DNA of 64,000 nt from Tanytarsus gracilentus. Lineage: Eukaryota > Arthropoda > Insecta > Diptera > Chironomidae. Positions 1-11,526 of the stretch are shown here, in pieces. A model generated the notes under the pieces. That model did no database searches and was not told where the DNA came from. It worked only from the letters and a program-made list of their open reading frames with translations. The stretch lies in assembly GCA_038502055.1 (NCBI GenBank), contig JAXRKN010000044.1, forward strand, positions 9,728,501 to 9,792,500. The letters run 5' to 3'. Each line of letters starts with the position of its first letter. Within the stretch, counting starts at the first letter, position 1. A program made the translations under genes and the position numbers.

Positions 1-3000
1 GAAAATTTATTCAAAAAAAGAGAGAAGGTGAAACGAGTAGAGTGAGACGTAAATTGCGTGTGCTCGAGATCACTTAATGCTTTCTCGCTCGTGTATTGAG
101 CGAGATTTACTGACTATTAAACATCTTCGCGAATAAAGTAAGTGAAACCTGATAAGGATTTGCATTTCATTATCATCTCATCATTGTCGTCTCGTACGAT
201 GTACGTTAAAATTTGTATGAGTAGCAAATTTTCTGGAAAAATCACCACACAAATTCTCTTTCTTCGCTCGTCATTGACGTTATCGCGACTATTACAAGCG
301 AGACCTTTCGCAAGCATATTTGTCAATGTTGTCGGCATTCTTTAATGGAGTGAATAATTTTCGGATGCCATTTAAATAAAAAGAACGATGACTCCGGATG
401 TAAATTTTCATCTTTTAAGAAAGAGCGAATTAAAATAAATGATGCGATAATGTTTTTCGAACTGCGCTACGATGATAAGGAGCGATATTGATGGCAATAA
501 TGATGAATAATTGCGTGTTGAGGGGAGAGTGCAAGAAATGTGAAAAGGTCATGGGATTTATGATTGTTAAATATTTTGTGATTGATTTGAGTTCTCAAAA
601 TAAAATTAGATGGTTAAAAAATTCTCACTTCTAATTTTATTTTTAATTAATAATCAATAAATTACTTTGAATACGAGTAATATTATTGAACTTTTTCCGT
701 GTCGTGTGAACAAATTTCCAAACAGTGCCTCCCCCCAGAACAATTAGCCTTGAATTAGCCTCAATTCATATTCGTATTTCCTCATCCCTCACCTCAATAC
801 ACGATGGCCCACCTGATAAGTAATTAGACGTAATTAACTTCCTCATTCTCCCATGTGGTCGCCATCATCGTCGTTGAATTTATTTTCGTTTACTGAAGAG
901 AAAAAAACTTTTCTTTGTTCAGCTTGATCAAATTTTAATTAAGGAACAAAAAAACTCCGCGAGGCTATCTTCAAGGGGTGGTGAATTAATTTTTATAAAG
1001 ATTTCATCAGGCCTAATGAATATGTTTAATTTTGTTTGTAAAGTTTATAAATTCCAAATGTTGAAACCCTTAGAAATGGCACGAAAAAAAGAACATCTCG
1101 TGAATAAAAAATTTCTTGTCTTTTTGTTTATTCTAATTGATAAAAAAATGCAAGATCAAATATTTGAATTAACTTTTTTTTCTGTTTGCGCTCAAAAAGT
1201 TCATCCTTGTCACTTTGCGATGAATCATTAATGAGCTGAACGCTTTACGATGAATTTTAATTGACTGGCCATTAATTTTATAAGGCGGATAATAAAAAGT
1301 CGACAAGAAGAACTTTTTTTTGCGAGTTTTTTACGACCCATAAAATTTTCTCTCCTTTCAACTCCATCACGAAAAATATTTTACGATCATCGATTGGAAT
1401 TCATGAACGAGTTCAAGTGTCGAGTGAATGAAATTGTGTGTACATCAAATATTTGTAATCGCTTCGAGAGCGAAAAGATATGTTGCGCCCTTTTTTTATT
1501 TTATGGAAACCTCGAGTGTATATTTTTGGCTTTCGTAGAAACGTTTTAAGCTTAAAGCAGTGAGATTCTGAAAATTACATGAACTTTCTTTTTGTGCCAA
1601 TTGTTGCTTTAAAATTTTTTACGACAGATTGAAGATAAAAAAATATTATCGACATCAAGTTTTTTGAAATTATTTACTCAGAAATCATAAAAGTTTTTTT
1701 GGTTCCTTGTAAATCAATTTTGATTGAAGTCGACAAAAAAAGAATCGATTGAAAATCTGTATATGGAGCGAAAAATATTCAGTTGAGAGTAACACATAAA
1801 TAATCGACGTCATGTAATGATCGGGAAAGCATGAGAGAGAGCAACAAAGGTCGCTCGTGGCAACATATCCTATCAGAAATACTCGTTATCCTCTTTATAC
1901 ATGACTCTAAACCGGGATTTTCCCTTTTATCTTTTCAACCGCTCATGCCATACATTTTTTTCACTCATGGCATATCGGGTGTCGTTTTATGCATACGGGC
2001 AAAATTGTGGTGTGATGCGAAAGAGATTTAGGAAGTTGGAGTTGATGCTCATGAATAACTGAATAATTTTTGACTAGATTGGATTGATTTTTTTGTGACC
2101 CCAAAGTGATTTAAAAAACATTGAAAATTTGAATTTGTTTAATTTTTATTAGCAAAAATTTTTAGAATTTTTAAGAATGAAAACTTAATTTTTTTACTAA
2201 TTCCATTTTAGATTTAAACTAGTGAGTTTTCTCTTTTAAACAAATCTTTTCTATACAACATCAAAAAAAATAAAAAATTCAGCAAGAAATTAAATTTGTT
2301 TGGCTTCAAAAAAAATCATTGAAAAGCCGGAAGTAAAATGCCAGGAAGTGAAAGGAAACAATTTTTCTTTGTGTTGCATATTGGGTGGAAATTTTGTACA
2401 CATACGCTAAAAATCAAGCATCAAGTAGCTAACATCAAATTTATATGATTGATATCAAGTCAGAGTGTGAAAAACTCTCAATGTTCAAATTTGATATTTC
2501 TTAGATATTTTGATGGTTATGATATTGTATCAAGTATTACTGAAAGATGATTTTAAAACATAACTTTCCAACCCTTGGATTATTTCTGAAAATAATTCAT
2601 CTGATCAAAAAAGAAATGGAATTGAAATAAAAGACGAAAATAAAGGTAGAGTAATATGTTTGACATTTCCATGATATCATGATTTGAAAGCGATAACAAC
2701 AAGGTAAAATATTTCTTTGACATGTAAGCCGAGAAGAGAAATAAGGAAAAACATTTCTCTCTCCTCCATAAATAGAGCTGTAAAAATTCTGTCGTAAATA
2801 ATTACATTATTCACTCAACCCGAAAAAAATAGAGAAAGCATTTATACTTGAAATCGTATATTATTACTGTTGACTATCAAAGAACGGCGCTCACACACTT
2901 GTACACGCACCACATTTATAGCACACTTGAGTTTAAGTATTGACTACGAGTGAAAGAAAATATTTTTATGACACATTAATGCTCTTCATTTAAGGGAAAA

Positions 3001-6000
3001 TTGTGGTATTTAGGAGAAATTTTTATTTCGACTGTTGTGGAAGAAATTGAGTCATTCGGTGGTGGAAATGAGATGGAACTAATTCAGGACTTTTCTAACG
3101 TTTTGTTAAGGATGAAAACTTAACCTTAAAATATTTTTTTAGAACTTAACAAATTTCTTGTCAAAATTTCTCAACTGAAAGCCCATTAAACAAAATTTTC
3201 TCAAGCACTGCAGAACTATATAATACAAAATGGATGCAATAAAAATGCCAATGGAAATGTGATCCTTTATAAACAATTACTTTTGTCATCATCCTAAGCA
3301 TAGCGAGCTTTCACACAAACATTTTTATTGCGATATTTTTTATTTCCATTCGCATTGATGTCAAGCGTGATTTTTTAGTAAGTCAATCTAATGGGGTTGA
3401 AGTTGATTTATTTTGGATGTATGTCAGTCATAAAATATGGGGCAAAACTTTTTCAAATTATCAAAACTAATTTGACATTTTAAAAAAATTCAATTGCAAT
3501 AAATTTTTTTAAACTTTCAAAGGATATTGCACTTTTTAACTATGAAAAAATCTCATTTAATTTTTATCTATTATGCGATGTCAAAAGAAAGTCTGGAATA
3601 TTTGACAGGATATTGATGAAAAATGATCATGTCACATACGTTCGGATATGAATTTTCTGCACTCCCCTTTTTTTAACTTCCTCGCATTCGTCTCATAAAT
3701 ATTTGAAGGAGCGACTCTTAAATCACGCGTCGTTCATATATCTCTAAATTTTGTGCATTATGATAATAACGTTTTGGTTGATGGTTATGACGAGAGTGGA
3801 GATGAATTTTATTATCATTATTTGTCTTTTGGATTTTGCATAAAATAATTTTTCATGTTACATTTCCAAGAAATTTTTCTCGAGCATGAAAAAAACTCAA
3901 ATTTTAATCATATCTGAATAAATGATGAATGTTTTAATACCCACAATCCACACACATCCTGCTGCGCACGATGATGAAAAAGTTACAATTTTAATCTGGA
4001 AAACAAATCCACTGCAATGGAATTTTTACCCTCAATCTATCGCATACCAACATGTAAATTACAATTAATCCAATTAGTGTATTTTAAAAAGGATGGAAAA
4101 ATATTTCAACTCGAGTGTTTGAGCATGCGAAAAAAAATATTAATGGAAAAATGATTAATTCACTGCCTTTGATAGAACATTCAGTGTTTACGCATGCAGA
4201 GATTAAAGCTGAATTAATATTCATGAGAAAAATTGTTGAATAAAAATTTGAATTTAATATTTCATGTTTGGTAAACTTTTTCATACCAGAAAATTTTATT
4301 TTTCATGTGCAATGTAAGAAGAAGAAATTTTTTCATGCCGTCAGCGTTGAATGAAGAAATAGTGCAAGATGCGAAATGTTTTCATGCGCAATTTCTTTGT
4401 TCATATTTCAGGACAAAAAACATAAAATTTACAAAGTACAAAAAATAGTAACAGCGAGTAAAAATTATTCATAACTTTTTTTATTCTTTGTCGTGTTTTT
4501 TATATGCGAAGTTGATCCTTCCGCATGTGAGCGTGTCGATTTATTATTATCCTCGAAGTATTAAAAATATGGCATAGAACTTTTTAAAATAAAAGTTTTA
4601 AATAATTTTAATAAGTTTGCATCCCTTTACATGTTAACTCAACTTTTTCATAAAACATTTTAATCCATTTTAGCAGCTCAAAGACATCGAGGAAAATCCT
4701 TTCGAAATTAATCCACCACATCCACACGAAAAATAATAAAAATCCTTTTTTGAATTGAAAACAAAGAATAATTTTTTTCTCCATAAAACTTCTCGTGTGC
4801 ATAAATAGCAATGTGGAAAAAAGTTTGAGTTCTCGAAAGTTTTGTAATATGTCTTCACTGGCAAACATAAATCATGGGAAAAATCGAGGGGAGGTTTGTG
4901 TGTATGTATCGAATATACATAAAAATCCAGTGAAAGAGCTTCAAACCCTAATTGCCCTTTAATCTCATTCCAATCGAGCGGACAAAGAACTTTTTACAGT
5001 TTAAATTTGCGCTGCATGCACAAAGCGAAAAAAATGTTGCAAATTGATATTGCGGAAAATTTTGGATTGAAATTAAATTTAAATGGTTAAAACTTTGTAA
5101 ATCGATAATGACAGAAATATTTTTGACTGAAGTTTGAATATTTTTTTAGAAATCTTAAAGTTTTAATTTAGTTTCCAATCAGAAAAATATTTTCCGGTGA
5201 CTTTTTCATGAAATTTCTTAGATTGAGTTTTCGACAGTTTTCAACTGTATTTTAAATATATTTAAGGTAAAAATCATTCATCATTATTTCATCCTAAAAA
5301 AGCTACTGTTTATACTCTAAAGTACAAATAAAATTTTATTGAGAAATTCACAAATGTCATTAAAACAAATAAAAGTTTGATATGTGTTTCAGTTATTTTT
5401 TTAACTGAAAAAATTCAATGAATTTTTTTCATCAATTACAAACTTCTCTAAATTTTAACCTAAAAATTTTCCGCTCAAAAATCTCTGCGAGTGAATTCAA
5501 CAGCACTTTCGAAGCGTTTCATTGGCAGCATGAACTAAAGGTTAAAAAGTTGTTGAAATCACAGCATTTTGCTCGCACAATGATGACATTAAATTTCAAT
5601 TTTCACAGCATGAGCTTTAACGTTTCAATATTATCAGCGAGCAATATTGGAGCTATACAATGTGATGTACATTAAATGATACACGATTGCAGTCAATAAC
5701 ATATAACACAAATATATGTATGAGCGAAATTGGTGGAGGGATGCGATGATTACGTGGTCTGGGACATGGTGGCAGTAAATATTCTCCTATACCGCCAATA
5801 TTGGATCAAACTGCCAATTTCCCCGCACAACTCACAGTGGGAATGAAATGAAAGCGAAATAATCATCACCATAATAATAATGATGAATAAAATTGTGTGC
5901 AATTACTGGACAGAAACGGATGTAAGTTTGATTGTTGAGGATAATTTTTTTTGCTGCTCCATTTTATGAGTTTATTAGGATTTTTTTTAAATTGTAAATT

Positions 6001-6543
6001 TTTAAATTAAATTTATGGAAATATGTTACGAAATTATTTTTACAGTAAATTTTTCTCATTACCTTGAGTACAGCATAAGTTGAATGTACTTCCCTCCTTC
6101 TTTCGCATAACTGGATGCAATTTAATAAAAGTGGTGCTCAATGTGATGGAAATGAAGGAAGAATTTTTTTTTGCAGGAATAAAATAAAATTTATGCTTGC
6201 AGTTTTCTCAATTGAAATATGTTTTTATGACTTTAATATGTAAATAGATCAAAATTGGATATATGTGTGGTGGGTGGAAACGTGAAAATAAAATAAAATT
6301 GAAGAAAATAAAAATTTGAAGAGTCAAATAAAATATTTTGGCATAAAAAGTTAAGAAATTTGAAAATTCATGTTGTGAAATTTCTTTCACCACAATTTCA
6401 ACCGCCAGGTACGTCCCCAAAAAAAACATAATCAGTTTCTGCTCAATAAACTTCATTTTTCGTTATTGGAATTGCTCACTATCGATCATGTTAATATGCG
6501 GAAATAATGCATTGAAAGATGACTTTCTAGATCATAAAGCATA
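1..6543. other. AT-rich non-coding stretch, no gene recognised
   Basis: No reading frame here is long or protein-like enough to call; the longest are under 90 codons and low in complexity (rich in Phe, Lys, Asn). Slightly GC-richer patches, for example around 5710-5830, stand out from the AT-rich background and could be regulatory or conserved non-coding DNA, but I see no specific motif that proves it. Confidence 0.6.
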
Positions 6544-6596
6544 TTCACCGGGACTTCTTTCCCTCAAAATCGCTTCTTTGGTGGCGACGCATAACT
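6544..6596. repeat. 53-bp direct repeat, copy 1
   Basis: The segment starts TTCACCGGGACTTC and ends GGCGACGCATAACTA. It recurs without any mismatch at 6654-6706, 110 bp downstream. It is clearly richer in G+C than its surroundings. The short spacer between the copies (about 57 bp) is AT-rich and not itself repeated. No open frame spans it. It could be a duplicated regulatory element, part of a small RNA gene, or a remnant of a repeat family. Confidence 0.85.
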
Positions 6597-6653
6597 AAAA
6601 AATAATATGATTTAGGGATCTGTTTTTCCGAATGTGAAGTTTTGATATAAAGT

Positions 6654-6706
6654 TTCACCGGGACTTCTTTCCCTCAAAATCGCTTCTTTGGTGGCGACGC
6701 ATAACT
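6654..6706. repeat. 53-bp direct repeat, copy 2
   Basis: Perfect second copy of 6544-6596. After the shared ATAACTA the flanks diverge at once (AAAAAATAAT after copy 1, GAAAAAAGCAG after copy 2), so the duplicated unit is sharply bounded on that side. Confidence 0.85.
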
Positions 6707-7130
6707 AGAAAAAAGCAGTCACATATGGAATGATTTTGCAATTTTTATCAAATAACAATTTGTATGTCGAGCATTCGAAATGAGCGAAGAACATTTTTTT
6801 TGATAAATGTGGCATTTGCGTAAGTTTAATGGCGTCCGTGGATATTGAAGCGAAAGAGTTTTATGCGGAAATTTTGTGTGATGCTTCATAAATCCAGCAC
6901 TCACTGCATAATTTGTCGATTATTATCGAGACACACACATTATCATATTGAATTTGAATTTGCGCTCATGAATCAATAGAAAATCATTTTATCTCCTCCC
7001 GAATGGATTATTTTTTATAAGAGGAAGTCATATGAGATTTTAATGGAGCGTATTTTAATCTAATTGACTTGATTCGATTCTTATATTTTAACCATTAAAT
7101 TTTAAAAAGTTTTGATGATTTTCAATTTTA

Positions 7131-7136
7131 TTTATT
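7131..7136 (-). promoter_or_regulatory. Candidate polyadenylation signal of the UGT gene
   Basis: AATAAA on the minus strand (TTTATT on plus), starting about 10 nt after the UGT stop codon. An overlapping second copy follows. A very short 3' UTR would be implied; in such AT-rich DNA the hexamer can occur by chance. Confidence 0.4.
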
Positions 7137-7145
7137 GAACTCAAA

Positions 7146-8636
7146 CTAGTTGAAAAAATATTTTTTAATTGATTTTGCGATGAATTTTACAAGAAGAAAA
7201 GTTCCAACAATCCATAAGAAAAAAGTGAGCATAAAATGTTGCTTCCAAAATGGCAAATTTTTGCCAGGATAATCAGCGTAAGAAACTTTTCCAAGTCTCA
7301 AAACACGCTCGATGTGCCACGCTGCAAGTTCACGTAAGCTTGTAGGTTGATCGTTTGCAAGTTTCTTTAAATTTTTCACATTTTCCTTGTAAGTAGAATT
7401 CGATGAAATTTTGTGGATCGCCTCTGAAAGTTGATTTTCACTAAATTCATTTAAATCGAGTTCAATTGCAATTTCATTTCTAACCATCAATTTGGCATTT
7501 TGAATTTGATCATAGAAAAGTGGAAAAACGATCATTGGAACTTCTCTGTCGATTGATTCGAATGCTGAATTTAATCCGCCATGTGTAATGAAAATTTTAA
7601 CTTTTGGATGAGCTAAAACGTCAGCGAGTGGCAGCCATTTAGCGAAATAAACATTTTCAGCTTTCTCGAGTCCTTCATGATCACACTCAAACTTCCAAAT
7701 GACGGAAAATTCAGTTTGAGCGAAAACGTTCATGAATTTAATTTTCTTGTCCATTGTCATTTCTTTCATATAATCAGATGATCCAAAAGTCATCACAATC
7801 ACATCTTTTTTTGACTTTTCAATAAATTTTTTCAGCTCATTTTCAGGCAGTTCCTTTGGAGGCTTGACATGTATGAATCCTAGTTTTACGGTGTTAAACA
7901 TTGTTGGATATTGATGTCCAAAAGCTTCATTTGAATTCATTAAAAGCAGAGAACTTCTTTCGAGTATACTTTCATAATTGAGCTTTTCAAAATTTCCATA
8001 GGCGATGAAAAGTGTAAAAAATTTGATTAAATAGAATATCAAACATTCACTGATATAAAATAAAGTTGCTTGAATCATTTCAAAGAAGTTGAGTTGATTG
8101 ATTGTGAAAGGAAGTGCAGCGTTTGGATAAATGAAAGGATTAATGTGATTTCCCATTATTAAATGTCCAGTTAAAATTCCGTCAAAGGCTATAATCCAAA
8201 CTATAGGACAGTCATAGACATCCGCCAAAAATGCAGTCGAACAAAAAATGCACTCGGTAATGATCAAATCAAATTTATAATTTTTATGTTCACGAATCAA
8301 TTTCTGAATTTCTGTATGCTTCATTTGCTTTTGAGCGCTTTCAAAACATTTAGGAAGATCATGCAATAACAAAATTTTTGTTAATGACATTTTATTCTGT
8401 TTGTACTTCATCATTTTTAAATCGTTGACTTCTTCAAAAATTATCTGAGTTGCGTTTCCATTTTCGTAAATTTTTTCTCTTGCCGTAAAAATAGTCAAAT
8501 TGTGGCCTCTTTCGAGAAGAATTTCCATAATTTCTTCATGAAAGTTAAAATGACTAAAAACAGGAATATTTAGAATAACTAAAATATTTGCACTTTGCAC
8601 CACTGTGAAGATTGATAAAAAATAAATGAGAAACAT
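7146..8636 (-). CDS. UDP-glycosyltransferase (UGT, GT1 family), single exon
   Basis: A 496-residue protein with the full layout of an insect microsomal UGT, which transfers a sugar from a UDP-sugar to small lipophilic compounds in the ER lumen. Residues 1-15 form a signal peptide. The N-terminal half (about 16-250) is the acceptor domain, with a Ser-His pair at 28-29 where the family's catalytic histidine lies. The C-terminal donor domain holds the signature region at about 331-381: WLPL (334-337), FITHGG (349-354) and the DQ pair (376-377) that contacts the sugar. A transmembrane helix at about 468-487 and a short basic tail (KSIKK) match the type I ER topology. The ATG at 8636 has A at -3 and directly precedes the signal peptide. 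One oddity: the usual WLPQ reads WLPL. There are no frame breaks and no need for introns, so it is probably functional. The subfamily cannot be named from sequence alone. Confidence 0.95.
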   Translation of the reverse strand: MFLIYFLSIFTVVQSANILVILNIPVFSHFNFHEEIMEILLERGHNLTIFTAREKIYENGNATQIIFEEVNDLKMMKYKQNKMSLTKILLLHDLPKCFESAQKQMKHTEIQKLIREHKNYKFDLIITECIFCSTAFLADVYDCPIVWIIAFDGILTGHLIMGNHINPFIYPNAALPFTINQLNFFEMIQATLFYISECLIFYLIKFFTLFIAYGNFEKLNYESILERSSLLLMNSNEAFGHQYPTMFNTVKLGFIHVKPPKELPENELKKFIEKSKKDVIVMTFGSSDYMKEMTMDKKIKFMNVFAQTEFSVIWKFECDHEGLEKAENVYFAKWLPLADVLAHPKVKIFITHGGLNSAFESIDREVPMIVFPLFYDQIQNAKLMVRNEIAIELDLNEFSENQLSEAIHKISSNSTYKENVKNLKKLANDQPTSLRELAAWHIERVLRLGKVSYADYPGKNLPFWKQHFMLTFFLWIVGTFLLVKFIAKSIKKYFFN

Positions 8637-8729
8637 TTTTAAGTTCTGTGATGCACAGAGTTTGACTAAAATAATTTTTCATTACTTTATTCATTAGATT
8701 TTAATGAAACAAAAAAAATTGTGTTAGTT
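8637..8729 (-). promoter_or_regulatory. UGT upstream region
   Basis: AT-rich spacer directly upstream of the UGT start, where its 5' UTR and promoter should lie. I see no clear TATA box or initiator. Placement rests on position only. Confidence 0.3.
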
Positions 8730-8734
8730 ATCGT

Positions 8735-9060
8735 TGAATGTTATGGCTACGCCATATATTGTTTTCGATCTGGAGAGAAAACTCTCTTTGTCACCTGCTG
8801 CCCTCAAAAAGCCTTATTTCGATTTAGAACTTTTGCCACATGCAAGTCCATCGAATTTCTGATCTATGAAGGATACATGCTTGGACGATCCACTGGCCAG
8901 GTAGGGCAGGATCGTTAAAAGAGAGCTGTTACTTTCTCGGATCCGGGATCCGGGATCTCGGATCCGGGATCCGGGTGACGTTTTTTGTCGCAGGCCTACA
9001 GGCCACACGGATCAACGGATTGCCTTCGAATTTTTTTTATTTGATTCTGCTACTCTTGAC
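8735..9060. other. GC-richer patch with GGATCC-type repeats, possible old element
   Basis: Base composition changes sharply from the AT-rich flanks. At about 8937-8977 the words GGATCCGG and GGATCTCGG recur in tandem. Just before, an ACGATCC ... GGATCGT inverted repeat (about 8884-8915) can fold. Two short overlapping open frames on opposite strands run through it, but neither resembles a known protein. The composition and the repeats suggest a relic of a transposable element or a foreign insertion rather than a gene. Confidence 0.45.
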
Positions 9061-9290
9061 TTAACTTTTGTGTTACTAGAAAATTCTCGCAGACGCATTA
9101 AAGTTAGTTAAATTAAATAAATAAGTTTATATGGGAGAGAGAAACACGTGGTGAGATAAACACGTGGTGAGCGTAAGAAATTTTAAAGGGAGAAAAAATG
9201 AGAAATTTTTTGAGAGTGCATTTTTATATGAGTCAATGATATTTCGAGGATAAGAAAACTTAATTAACTTCACCAGGGGGAAATAAGCGC

Positions 9291-9298
9291 ATTTGGAT
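9291..9298. repeat. hAT target-site duplication, left copy
   Basis: ATTTGGAT, matching 10054-10061. It is part of the normal 119-bp unit sequence (GCGCATTTGGATGG), which shows which copy is original. Confidence 0.9.
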
Positions 9299-10053
9299 TA
9301 GAGTTTCTCACGGGTAACCCGGGTACGGGTATACCCGGGTATGCCCGTCAATTTTACTACCCGGGTATACCCGGAAAATTGCTCTACCCTTACCCGGGTA
9401 AAAATTAAAAAATTCGAAGAAAATTTTCTTATTTTTTTTAAAAATCTTCCTCCATAACTCTTTTTATAAGTTTTGTGTAAACCAATCCTGAAAATTTTTG
9501 TTAACAATGAATTTTATCACTTATCAAAACTACATGACTTAAGAAGGTAGTTTACCTTTATAAATTTAGATTCGTTTGTGAAATTTTTTAATTCAAAAAA
9601 GTATTTTGAAACATCAAGTGCAAGTGCAACAAAAAAATAGCCATGAGATGACATGAGAAGACTCAAACAAAGATCTCCAATTTTGGACCGATTGTTTAAA
9701 GCTTTACTAACGATTCAGGCAACATCAGTTTCTTCATAGAGGGCATTTTTAGAGGCTGGAGATATTGTAACAAAGGCTAGAAATCGTATGTCAGACCTTC
9801 ACTGTGTAATGTTCCTTAATAACTATTTCCATTAAACTTTTTATATTTCTTTTAATCTTTTCATTTTCTGTTTAAAAAACTTTTAATTCTGTTACTAAAA
9901 ATGCTCTATGTAAAGATTAGCCGAAAATTTGAGTAAAAATAGGTATATTTTTTTAAAAAAATTCTTACCCGGGCATGCCCGGGCTACCCGGGTAGTAAAT
10001 TTTTTTACCCGGGTAGGACAAAATCTCATTACCCGGGCATTTGAGAAACTCTA
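9299..10053. mobile_element. Non-autonomous hAT-type element (755 bp) with 8-bp target duplication
   Basis: The ends are perfect inverted repeats (TAGAGTTTCTC ... GAGAAACTCTA). They are flanked by the 8-bp duplication ATTTGGAT at 9291-9298 and 10054-10061, the duplication length typical of the hAT superfamily. Sub-terminal DNA on both sides is packed with ACCCGGGT-type palindromic words, likely transposase binding sites. The interior is AT-rich with no transposase frame, so it must have been mobilised in trans. It sits inside a unit of the 119-bp array: subtracting the 755 bp plus one 8-bp duplication from the 882-bp gap between landmarks leaves exactly 119. Confidence 0.92.
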
Positions 10054-10061
10054 ATTTGGAT
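10054..10061. repeat. hAT target-site duplication, right copy
   Basis: ATTTGGAT directly after the right inverted repeat; it continues into GGTTTTTTATAAAAATTTC, the expected next part of the satellite unit. Confidence 0.9.
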
Positions 10062-11526
10062 GGTTTTTTATAAAAATTTCATTTTTGACTTGATTTGAAT
10101 AGAGGAAGCATGGATTTAGTCAGAGAGTTGATGGAGAAAACTTAATTAACTACACCAGGGGGAAATAAGCGCATTCGGATGGTTTTTCATAAAAATTACA
10201 TTTTTGAGTAGATTTGAATAGAGGAAGCATGGATTTAGTCAGAGAGTCGATAGAGAAAACTTAATTAACTTCACCAGGGAGAAATAAGCGCATTCGGATG
10301 GTTTTTCATAAAAATTTCATTTTTGATTTGATTTGAATAGAGAAAGCGTGGATTTAGTCAGAGAGTTGAAAGAGAAAACTTAATTAATTTAACCAGGGGG
10401 AAATAAGCGCATTTGAATGGTTTTTCATAAAAATTTCATTTTTGACTTGATTTGAATAGAGGAAGTGTGGATTTAGTCAGAGAGTTGAAAGAGAAAACTT
10501 AATTAACTTAAACAGGGGGAAATAAGCGCATTTGGATGGTTTTTCATAAAAATTTCATTTTTGACTTGATTTGAATAGAGGAAGCGTGGATTTAGTCAGA
10601 GAGTTGAAAGAGAAAACTTAATTAACTTAACCAGGGGGAAATAAGCGCATTTGGATGGTTTTTCATAAAAATTTCATTTTTGACTTGATTTGAATAGAGG
10701 AAGCGTGTATTTAGTCAGAGAGTTGAAAGAGAAAACTTAATTAACTTAACCAGGGGGAAATAAGCGCATTTGGATGGTTTTTCATAAAAATTACATTTTT
10801 GAGTAGATTTGAATAGAGGAAGCATGGATTTAGTCAGAGAGTCGATAGAGAAAACTTAATTAACGTAACCAGGGGAAAATAAGCGCATTTGTATGGTTTT
10901 TCATAAAAATTTCATTTTTGTCTTGATTTGAATAGAGGAAGCATGGATTTAGTCAGAGAGTCGAAAGAGAAAACTTAATTAACTTAATCAGGGGGAAATA
11001 AGCGCACTCGGATGGGTTTTCATTAAAATTTCATTTTTGACTTGATTTGAATAGAGGAATCGTGGATTTAGTCAGAAAGTTGAAAGAGAAAACTTAATTA
11101 ACTTAACCAGGGGGAAATAAGCGCATTTGGATGGTTTTTTATAATAAAATCATATTTTTGAGTAGATTTGAATAGAGAAAGTACATATTCGTTTAAAGAG
11201 TTAGTAGAAAATTATTTAATTAATTTTACCAGCGGAAAAAAGCGAACTGTATTAACTAAAATAATTCAAATGCGTAGCCATACGGAAAAGGCGGAGTTCT
11301 GCGGAGCTTTTTGCAAAGAGAACAGTGAAACTGAGAACGCGGCGCACCGTTAATCCCTCACTTGTTTAAACAATTGGTTTCAGCTTGAAGTTTTCATCTC
11401 CATTTTTCTATATACTCAAACAAATTTTGTCAACCAAACAAAACAACGCAAACATTCACTCTAAAAATATTTTGTAACTCGTACTCACAAAATTTAAAAA
11501 AAATGACAACATGCTGTGAAGAAATT

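Larger units (their letters stand above)
9250..11250. repeat. 119-bp tandem repeat (satellite-like) array, interrupted by a hAT element
   Basis: The landmark AAATAAGCGC occurs at 9281, 10163, 10282, 10401, 10520, 10639, 10758, 10877, 10996 and 11115, with a decayed form near 11235. The spacing is exactly 119 bp apart from the element insertion and the last, decayed unit. Each unit contains CTTAATTAACTTAACCAGG and GGATGGTTTTTCATAAAAA. Copies differ by a few substitutions, so homogenisation is recent but not complete. There are about ten units, with degenerate edges. No coding potential is apparent. Confidence 0.95.
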
